DNA from: Chrysomallon squamiferum
Lineage: Eukaryota > Mollusca > Gastropoda > Neomphalida > Peltospiridae
Direction of reading: 5' to 3'
Assembly: GCA_012295275.1 (NCBI GenBank)
Contig: CM022665.1
Span: forward strand, 22,476,002-22,540,001
DNA length: 64,000 bases
Shown: positions 38,001 to 49,231 of the stretch, in pieces
How positions within the stretch are numbered: position 1 is the first letter of the stretch
How the letters are laid out: every line of letters starts with the position of its first letter
The notes under the pieces: model-generated
Told to the model about the DNA's origin: nothing
The model's input: only the letters and a program-made list of their open reading frames with translations
Databases searched by the model: none
Position numbers and translations under genes: made by a program

Positions 38001-41000
38001 GAGGTTGACGTCACTTGTCCATATAACTGTGCTACTCATCAAATGAAGCGTAAAGAGGTGAAGTATTTTATTATTTCATTGTTACTGGCAGGATTTAGAT
38101 GTGATGAGGTCCTAGGTTGTGGGCTAATTGTAGATGCCCTATTTAGCCCTATTTATTTTTCTGAGACCCAAAACAATATATTTTTTTTTTTTTTTTTTTT
38201 TTAATTTATAGATAAATCTGAGCCTAACCACTGTTAGTTGTTATTATTAATAGCATAATTGTTATATAAAATACATAATAACAGAATGCTGAATTTCCTG
38301 TTTTTGCTAACATTCTCATTAAATACCATAAAAACAATAATCACATCTTAATTCCTTTCAGAACTGGGTTGATTTTTGTTTTGCTTTTTAACTTGGAATA
38401 AAAACAGCTAGCATTTTTGTCATGTGGTATTTATTGGTTATTTTTAGTAGAAGTTTATTTTCATTATACAGTCCTCAGTGACAGATTATTTGCACAAAAT
38501 AAGTCAAATTAAAAAAAAGTAAAATTGTTTATGTTTCAATATGCCAGAGTATTTTCCTTTATCAGTCCTTGTTTCACAAGACAGATTATCAAAACCTTGA
38601 TGACACCTATCCTTAATTTTATAAAAGATAACTTACTGTTAATTGACAGCAACAGTTAAGATTTCAGACTTACAATAAAGGAAAAAAACAGTATTGATCA
38701 TTACCATTTAAACATTATTTTCAGTTAAGTGACCACTTGATGACATGTCCTAGAAAGCCCAAGGAATGTAAATTTAAACCAATTGGATGTGATTTCACTG
38801 TGAGTATTATTTAATTATTTATTAATTACTTTATTGTTTTAATTAATGAACTGATTATTCAGTTATTACTTATTATTTATTTATTTTTTCATATTTATAA
38901 TAATTGTCACCATTATTATCATTCCTTTTTATTATCATTCCTGTTTTAATGAACCAGCTTATCCATCTCCTTTTTAATTTTTAATTTTATTTTTGTTTTT
39001 GGTTGTTGTTTTTTTCTCTCTATCTCTCTCTCTTATTCATACTCTGTAAATTAATTTTAAAGTTTTCAGAATTTGTTTGGTTAATAATTTGGTTAACACA
39101 CAAATAGTGACAGGTTTATTCTAGACTGTAAAAAATTACAAATTTATTGAAATGTTTCTATACAAATACAGCTGAAATATATCCAGTGTATAGATATTAG
39201 ATGTATGTATACAAATGTTACTTCTCAATTTAGTATTGTCTCTAAAAATACATAAAATACATTTTAGCCCAATCAAGGAAAAACTGAAGCCATCAGGCTT
39301 TTCTGAAAGGCCCAACTAATTTCATGAGGATAAAACATTTATTAATATTTTGTTTTATTTTATTGTCACTTTTCACTTACTTACACTTTCTTTCACCAAG
39401 ACGCAAGAGGCTTGGTGAAGGTGGTATCAAAGGGGAACAACTATTACATGCCCAACTAATCTCCTGTACTTATTAATGCTTGTTTAATTGTGGATACCCC
39501 AGTCAGAAACATAAAATAATTAATCATTGTCAGTCATTTTCAATTTGCAACAGTCCAAACACAAAACAGCCTTAAAATGGCATCTTTTCTCAGAACAATA
39601 TGTCAGTGATTTCTGATTCCATGACCTACAATGACTGACAAAATATACTAGTATAGAATTGATGGAATTTCATTTTCAGAGTGTAAGTGTTCAAAGGGCT
39701 GTATATTTTTTAATTTTAATTTTTGATGTCAAAGCTCATGGCTTCATCCATAAAAAGAAACGATTTGTTAAGCAATGAGAAAATTCAGGAAAAGTGGACT
39801 AATGATTACTTATTTGTTGAAGGAAAAAACAAACCAAAGTGTTTAATATATAATGAATCTGTCCTCTGTTTTAAAGAATTTAATGATAAGCACGTTACAC
39901 TTTAAAACACTAGGGATACTGTAAATTTAAAGGATATATCAGAAAGCAAAAAATTGAAGTGCTCTTGAAAAGTCAAACATTGTGCATACAATCTGTCATT
40001 AAAAAAGTGGTAAAACATTCAAAACATTATTTCAATAGTGAATGTGTCTTTTGGCAGTGGCTGAAATAATGTCTGGAAAAGTTAGATACATCTGACTAGA
40101 TTAGTTTATCTTGCAGAATGATAGCAATGTGAGTTGAAGAAATTGCAGCAGATGCCTAGGGTACACTGACATCAAAGGTTGGGTCCAAGGAGGGCTTTCT
40201 ATTCAAACTAAAACAAAAATTAAAAATTAACTTCTTTGAATTTAGCAAACAGTGACTTTGCAGTGATCCAGAAAACGATTATGGTTATGTCTGTAAAATT
40301 TAAAAATGTTAAGCATATGGTTGTTTCAACTGGATTTGTGACCTTGCCTTTCAATGAATATCACTACACATTTAAATGATCTAAATATAAAATTGCAAAA
40401 ACAAAATGAGTTGATTTACAAAAGATTTTTCAAACAAAACTTTAGGTGTGGGAAAATCAGCTCAGGATTGGTAATGCTTTCTATTACCCACCTCACACTA
40501 GCCAATCAGAGGGATTCTGGATATGATTGTTGTTCTGCTGAGTTGAATGAGCTGAAAAAAGAACTGAACACCAGATGTAATGATTTCAAAGCTACATAAG
40601 CTGATTAATGCCAATGGAAACGCAAATGGAAATAACTGAGTTTCAGAGTAATCAGTTTCTTAGGCAAATATTTTGTTGGTTTCACTGAACTCTTACTGAA
40701 GAAAACTACTGCAAAATAGTGAGCTTTGCTCAAAGATATGCCACCATGGTCACTTACATATATGGTCCTCTGTAGTGAAAATGGTTGAGGTGCATTCGGC
40801 TAAAGATTACCTTGACTTTCTTGCACAGTGCATTGTGCCCAATGATGAGCCACTTCTTGAAAAAGGTTGTGTATGCCTGTTTTGGCCCATGTTTGAAATA
40901 CATTTAGTTTGTGAACACCTTGTAACATTTTGAATTAATTTGTTAAAAATTAAATTTATTAATTTTAGGGAACAGCTGAAGAATTAGCAGATCACGAGAG

Positions 41001-44000
41001 AGATTTCATATCTCATCATTTAGAGCTGGTGACAGTCTTTACAAGCAGTATGGACTTGCAGAACCTGGATATCAAACAGAGGATGCAGGTAATAAAACTA
41101 TACATTGGTCAAATATTATTTTTGTTAATTTATTGTTGTTGTTGTTACTTCAATGTTTTTTTAATACAAATTCAAATAAAACCATCCTGTTATGAAACAA
41201 ATTTTATAAACAATTAACAATAATTTTATGAAAAAACAACTATTAGAAACTGTTGGAGTGTCTAATTTAGAATAGTTTCTTGATGAATAATCTATACATC
41301 TTATGTATCATTTTTAATGTATTATTTAATTATTTTCATATATTATTTTTTAAATATATTGTTGCAGTAATTCTTTTAATGTCATTTTGAGTACCCTTAA
41401 AATAAAGTATTTATACTTTTTTTTTTAATCTATTATTTAAGTATTTTTTTAGTATTAGTTTAATATATTCTAATATTTATTATTAATATTATTTAATTTT
41501 ATTAATTTTTTAATTTTTTTTGGAAAGGAATTGACAGCAGAGAGAGATGACTTTAAAAAAAAGCTGGCTGACTGTCAAAGAGAAAATGAAAGCCTAAAGA
41601 ATTCTGTTAAACATTTAGAGAAAACTCTTAAGGACTTGAGGGTGAGAATTTAAAAATCTTATCCCATTTAAAATATTATATGTAAATGATGTCAGTTAGC
41701 AGAATTGTGTCGTTCAAAAGACCTTTAAAGATAATGGGTGAATAATACTTAAGGGGACATGCTCTGACAAAATCTGAATAAAAAAAAGTGTTTTTGAGAT
41801 TTTGACATGACCATTTAAAAACATTATTGAGCTTTCTATTCATACCAGTTAAAACGTCCAAATAAATTATGTCCCAAAAAACTTCTGTGTTTTATTTTCG
41901 ATGCATGTTTCTCGAAACTTCCATAAAATTCAACAACATGCATACCGTTGGAAAGCCCCATTTTTGCAGAGCACTATGGGAACAGTGTTCTAAAAATAGA
42001 TACAAAATCTGTAGAGATATTCCTTCATTTAATGCACTGCCCTCTGAGAATAGGAGAGAAAAAAAACGGATATTGTTGCCCATGGATTGGTCATATGATA
42101 TCACATGACTTGTTGCCGCATTCGGATGACATTGATTACATCCGTTAATTGATTGTTCTCCTGAGCATATGTTTAAGATTTAATTTTTTGGAATCAAGGA
42201 CACTTACTGATGTCTGAAAAAACTTGTCCAAAATTTGCCATGTTCAGACTCCTCATTAACTGTCGTTGTTTCTGATCAATATAAAGGCCCTGTTGTCAAT
42301 CTGAAGACAGTTTGTGCTACTTGTGAAAAGCTGCACAATGAGACATTGTCATCAAATCATGTAGTAGCCAGGGAAGCAGATTTTCTTTCATCACTATCAG
42401 ATGAATGGTTGCGGGAACCATAGTGGTGTAGGTTTTTCAGGACTGCTGGTGGGTGGATTCACCATGTATACATCATACAACATATGAAAAACACTAAAAG
42501 GCAGTTTCTGAAGCTGTTAAAATGTCTGTTGTAAAATGTTTGCAGTTGGCATCGGCCTGTGTGAATTCAGAAAGTGATGTAACAGATATATGTGTATCAT
42601 ATGACGCTTCATGGATGACTGAGGACACACATCAAGGTATGGTGTTGGCTGTGTAATTGATCTAATTACAGGCCTTGTCATTGACTATGAGATTTTATGT
42701 CTGTACTGTCATGGTTGTGCAACTGTTGGTGACCACTATGACAGAGAAAGCCAAGAGTATCTCAATTAAAAGGCTAACCATGTATGTGAGAAAAACTGTT
42801 TCAGTACTCCTGGGTCAATGGAAAAATTAGAAAAAGAGGAATGCATCAACCATGTGTCAGAAAGGATGGGTGCAGCATTGAGAAAAGTGGGATGAGAAGC
42901 TTGACAGCAAGGTGTTGTAACAGGTGGGAAAGGGCATGCTGCTACTATCTCTAACCTAACAAAATATTGTGGCAGTGCAATTCAAGGCAGCTCTAATGAT
43001 TTGGGAAAATTGAGAAATGTGCATCATTTTTCAGTGCTCTTTCCACAGCCCAAGAACCACATCATGATCGCCGCCCAAAGGGTCCTTCCAGTTGGTATTT
43101 TTATCGGTGAGCATTGGCTGTGGGTGAACAATCAGGCAGCAATACTAAAAATTAGGGAACACCACTGTCAAAAGAAGTTGGACAGTTTGTTAAGTCAGTC
43201 TATATTCAACTTGGCAATGAAAACCTTTTACGTCAATGTCTGAAAGGAAAGACCCCAAATAGTAATGAAAGTCTTCATGCAATGATTTGGCGGAAATGCC
43301 CCAAAACATATTTTGTGGAAAAATTAAGGATGGACAATGGGGTTGCAATGGCAGTGAGTGAATTTAATGATGGCTGTGTAGAAAGTGTTTCCAATACAGT
43401 AGCAGCACTGGGTTTACAACAGGTGGGTGGAGCTGCTAGGAAGTTAACCCATTCAAAGGATTCTGAACGAATCCAAATGATGGAAAGGAAATCTGCCAGA
43501 CTCTCAAAAAGACAAAGAGAAATAAGACATTTGAAAAGGATTCAGCAACAGGAAATGCTTGCTGCAGCTGAAGATGAACCTGTATGTAACAATAATGTGT
43601 ATATAAAAAAAAAAAAAGTTCTTTAGATAAAATGTTTCAGGCTTTTTTTAGAAGGAAATACATACACACAGTTATCATAATAATTATACATAATATCACC
43701 CAATTGTTAGAATAAGTGGAAATACAGTTATAAATCTCCCAAATTTGGAATATGTATTTTTAGAAACAAACATTAGAATGTGACAGAAAGAATGATCCAT
43801 TCTTTTGATATAACCTTTATAATGTGTCAAGTACGAAAAAATACGAGTGAAAAACATAATAATTTAAAAACAGATCTATTTCTTTTGAAGCACATAAAAA
43901 AAGGCTAATTTCTTTATCACTTTCTAGAAATATGTGCCTATGATTAACCCCAGCAGTTTGAATGATATATATATGTATTTGTTTGGGCTGAAGAGGTTCA

Positions 44001-47000
44001 TGAAATTGGGTACTAAAATGTTAAAAAAAAAAAAAAAAAAAAGCCAAAAATAAAAGTACCATTTATCATAAAAAAATAAGCTGGTACTAGTGTTTTATGG
44101 TAATAAATGGGGATTATTTCCACCAGGTTTCAATTCTATAACATAAAAAAAATAATTTTGGTTTTTCGCCTAGCTTGTCCCCTTAAACTAATTGACATTA
44201 CAACATTATTTATTTATTTTTTAAATTCATCTTTTCATTCCAGTAAAATTAAAGAAAGTAAAGATATTTCAAAGATAGCAAAATGAAATGTGTGACAAGG
44301 ATAGCTATAGATAATATTATGTGTATATAATCTTGAGATTGTCATGTCTAAATACATGAAGTAGAGAAAAGAAAATCAGTGACAATATTAACCGTTGATT
44401 TATGCAAATAATTAAAGTTCTGTTTGACCTTCCATAATACCCTTTTCAGAAAAATACACAATGATGAACTTTTAAAGTTCTGTCTGACATTTGAAATTTT
44501 TCCACAAGACTGGCTTTTGTTTTATCTTTGATGTCTGCAGGCTGGGTTGAAGAAGAAGCAACAAGTGGGCAGTTTTTTCTTAACCTATCAGTTCCTTTTG
44601 ATAAACATGGAGATCACAGGATAATATGTATCATTAATGGCTTATTTGTTTAATATAAATAGATCCTGAGAAAGTGAGTGCAAAGGAAAGTGCTAAGAAG
44701 AAGTGGATGATGTCCATTGAATTAAAACTTGAAAATATAGAAAAACATGAGCAAGGTGTGTATGAACCCAACATGACTAGGCAGTATGAGCATAGTACTT
44801 ATACAATATGTACTATACTGAAGCAGCAGTCAATAAAGGCTATAACTCCAGCCAAAGGCGTTAAAATAATTTCTAAACTGCAGAGCTCTGTCCATGAAAA
44901 GATGGAGAAACCCTAACCCTGTACACTTTTCAAAACCAATTTATTTCTTTACATTCTCTTTTATTTGTTTTTTTTATACAATATGTCATTTATAAATACA
45001 TTTCTCTTATTTAAAAATACATTACAAAAAAATATGTGGTGGTTTTTCAGGGGCTGGAACAGATTAGTGGTATTTCAATTAATTTCATTTGGAAAAATTG
45101 ATTTGATATACTATGAACATACTGAGTTACGAGCTCAGCCACAAAATAAATTAAACTTGTAAGTCACGGTAATTATAACCTAACAACTAATAACCATTAG
45201 CAAGAGACAAAAGGAATTTTTGTCAGCTCTCGCTCTGCTGACCTCAGGGAAGTCTGCGGCGTGTTTATTTGAGTAAAAGACAGAAGAGCCCAGAGATCAC
45301 AAGAGACCACAAAGAACAAAAAGTTGGCAGCCATTATTAGACAATTATGTTCGTAATTATATTTTGCGTTGTCTTTGTTTAAGTCGGAAGCAGGGACAAA
45401 TGGTTAGCCTGTTCCTGTATGCTCTGTTTGATTTGTTGATCAGTTTGATGTAACCTGTATATGCTCCATAGAGAGTTTGAATTATATATTTATTTCTAAC
45501 AAAACCTGTTAGGGAAAATTAAAAGAATTAAGAATTAAAGTATTTCATTTAAAACCAACTCCTGCATCCTGAACCACCAAATAATAAGTATACATGTGTA
45601 AAATAAATAATTATCTTTGTAATATAAATACTGTGTTTTGTTTTGGTGTTCATAGTGGATACTTGATATTACATATAGTTTATATCTGTAGTACATGCAA
45701 ATATGTGTATCTATTATAATCAATCGTCACAGTTTGTTAATTACACAGTCGGCAGGTTCACCAAAGGCGCAAACCCTAGACAAGAAACGAACCATATTTT
45801 AATAGGGTCATTAGCACTTGAAACCTAACACCTCTTATGCGCTGTGCCCCGTGACACTTATCAATGGTTTGAAAAACTGATTCTCATTATCAGGGAGATC
45901 TTTAGGAGAATTTAATGCCTGGGTTATGGCTATGGCAGTGGGGAAATAATATCATCTGGAAAAGCATCAGAATAGGAATCTGAATGTTACAGGTGGTGCC
46001 ACAGTAGTGACTATATCTTTTGAATCCAGCTTCTGTGATCTGTGGACATTTTTCTGAGATGTTTCCCCATCCAAAGTTTCTAGTGTGTGAACATGACCAT
46101 CCACACAGTTGCAGATCACAGATGTCCTCCATCTTATGTTGACCCTGGTGATTGTTTCAGAAAAAAACTTGTTCAGCAATATCAGAATTGGTTGAATTGA
46201 CATTTTGAGTTTGCTCTCTTTGCGATTTCTCAAGTTCAGGTTTGGTGCCTGTCAATTCAAATGATTCACACATCCAGTGACAATGGAGGGCTATCCATTC
46301 ATCACCATCTGGCATGCCAACATTTTGGTATGGAGTTTCAAATAATAATTTTCTTTGTTCTGTTTTTTTTAGCTGACAGCTGAAATCTTATCAGAGTCGG
46401 TAGAAATACCTTCTTGAACAAATGACGTTTCCCAGGCTTCACTTAGAGATAAAATTTCAGTAGTCTACTAAATAAATACCTTTGGACCATTTCATCGAAG
46501 GTGTGTCCAAACACCAGAATGTCATCTAGGTATGCTATCAGACTGAAGATTTTTGAATCCTAGACAAGCCTGCATTAGCCTTGAAAAAGTAGCTGGTGCA
46601 TTGTACAAACCCTTGGGTATCCTGGTATATTCAAAAATACATGAAGGATTGTATGAGGGGTAAATAGCTGGTCATATAATTAACTAAATACATTAAACAC
46701 TGTTACATTGAAACAGTATGACCAGAATGGTACATACAGTTAGGCAGATGTCCAACATAACATATTTACATGTGATACTAACTCATAGTATAAAAGTATG
46801 TCCATCTATAGATTTTTGTTCATGTTTTAGGTTTACTGTTAACATTTCATGGAAGTATGTGATTCTGGTCGCTTTTGATTTATAGTACCTGGTGTCCGAT
46901 GCTACAATGTGTCTATTAAGTAGAAGGGCAAAAGGTTTTCCCATTGATGACCACCTTTTCCAGAGAGGGGTTTTCCTTGTTTCTCCTCAGTCCTGAAGAC

Positions 47001-49189
47001 AGTTGTGAGATCTTCAGCATTCAGTTTACTGGTGCTTTTTAACTTCTTACAATGTTTCATCACTTCCTTTTTCTTTTTGTGAGAATTGGATTTAATTATG
47101 ACACTTGTGTCATCATTTGGTGAGAATTTCCCAACATTAAACAGTACCAATTGTGTCTGTTACCTCAATTTCCAGTTTATTTCTGGTATATTTATTACCT
47201 TTGTCTCAGTTTCAGTACATGTCTCATTTTTATTGAAATCTTTTATGCTGAAGATTCTCACACTAGAATCATGTGTCCATTGTTCAGGGTAATTTATTTT
47301 ATCATTTGTGGGAGTAAGGGCATACACGTTCTGAACTAGATCAGTTTTTAAATTTTAATATTTCTAAATTAAAAGGTTCTCTTGCCACAAGCATTTCTGA
47401 TATTGTGTAAAATGTTTTATGCAAGGGAATCGCAGCAATTTCATCTCTTGTTTTTTGTTTGTTAACTGAGCTGGCCATTTTTGAGACATGTTCAGTACAT
47501 ATATTAGTGGTCTAATAATTACATTAGGACCAATTTTCTTAGTTAAACAAATACAGCAAACAGTACATCTAACTATCACTGAAAACGTTATTCAATTTGG
47601 CTGAAAATTAGGAACAAATCACCTTAAAAATTTAATCGCTCATCAACTTACAACCAGTTTATGACACCAGAACCAGTATCTGACCATAAAAGTAATGAAT
47701 CAGAAATGAGAGGAATCAGGTTGACACAGAGCAAAAGTGGTCACCACAGAAGGTCAGTGATTAGCAACATAAATCTGGTGGGAATCAGTAGCTTCAACTA
47801 GTAACTATAATGTGTACTGGATAGATTTTAATGTGAATACTTTTACATGAGAGGAAACAAGTAACTTTTTAATGATATTTATTTTATAATTTTATAGTTT
47901 TGTATTAAGTATTAAGTGAGTTGCAAAATTCACATGGTGAGCAAATACCTGATATGCCAGATCTTGCATGTTTTAAAGGAACACATGAATATTTTTTTTT
48001 ATGAATATTACCAAATTTTATTTTCAAATGAACAATTTTAATAATGAATGACAAAACGTAACTTTTATTTACTTTGTTTCAAAGGTGCATGGCCTATCTT
48101 CTTCATGGTTCTGATTAGTTTTAATCGATCTGTTGATTTTATATTTAGAATCATTGTCACCAAATACCACCACCTTCGTATTCACTGTACTCTTACAATC
48201 ACTATGTTCACTGCAAATGGAATTGTTTATCAGTTTTATCTTTTTAAGTATATGTACTAAGATGTTTTATGTGTTTCATCAACCTTATTAGATTAAAGGA
48301 CAATATCATTTTTATGCAAATGTATTATGTGCTGTTTTATTATCACATGACACTGTAATAAACAGTACAATTCATATATATATACTGTAAGCATAATTAT
48401 TTTACAGTATAATTTATGTTATGAAAATATTTTGTGACACTGTTTGCTGTGAATCAGGCTGTGACAGTTTTCTAGTCTGAAATTACAATCTGAAAACATA
48501 TAATGTTAAAAAGTATGTCCAACAATTTAAAATACATTGCGCACTGATGTGTCCTTACTGTGTTCAGAAGTCTGATTAAAAAACGAATATTTTAAATTGT
48601 CACTCTAAATCAGACACAGCTACATACATGTACTCCTTTTCTTTTCCTATGCTAAAGTCAAAATATGTTACTTCCTTTCAGGTGAAAATGGTTGGCCACA
48701 CCGAAAGACTAATCATTTTGGAGAGGAAACAAGAGGAATTGCCACGTAAAGAAAAGTTTGAGGAACATACCAGAGATGTGACAAATTTGAAGGAAAAAAT
48801 AAACCAGTTACAGCAGCAAGCAATGTCAACGGAAGGTGGTGCAACAGTTGCCAGATATGGAACTCTGAATGCTATGGCAGGTTGGCAAAAAGGAGATGCT
48901 GATTTTTACATTTTTCCTTTCTTTTTTTCATCTTATGACTGATTATTTGTTCTATATTAAAGGATGCGAGGTTTGAAGGCCAGCATCCAGCTAACCAACC
49001 TAATTAGCTGATATGGCTATATTGAAACCAGTATTGCAGTGATTTCATTCTGAACAGAGTACTAATGGAATGCATTTTATGAAAAAGTGTTGTGTTTTAA
49101 ACATTTAAATGATAAAAATGTAGCTAAAGACAAATAGTTAACAATAAGTTTTGTAAATTTGATTTATGTCAGCATTCATTAAGAAGTAG

Positions 49190-49231
<42 letters not shown>

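Noticed and set aside
48840-48942. Possible longer TRAF exon reading on past 48880
   Set aside because: The phase-matched join 48880 to 51161 restores a continuous coiled coil into the MATH domain, while read-through soon gives non-TRAF sequence and a stop.
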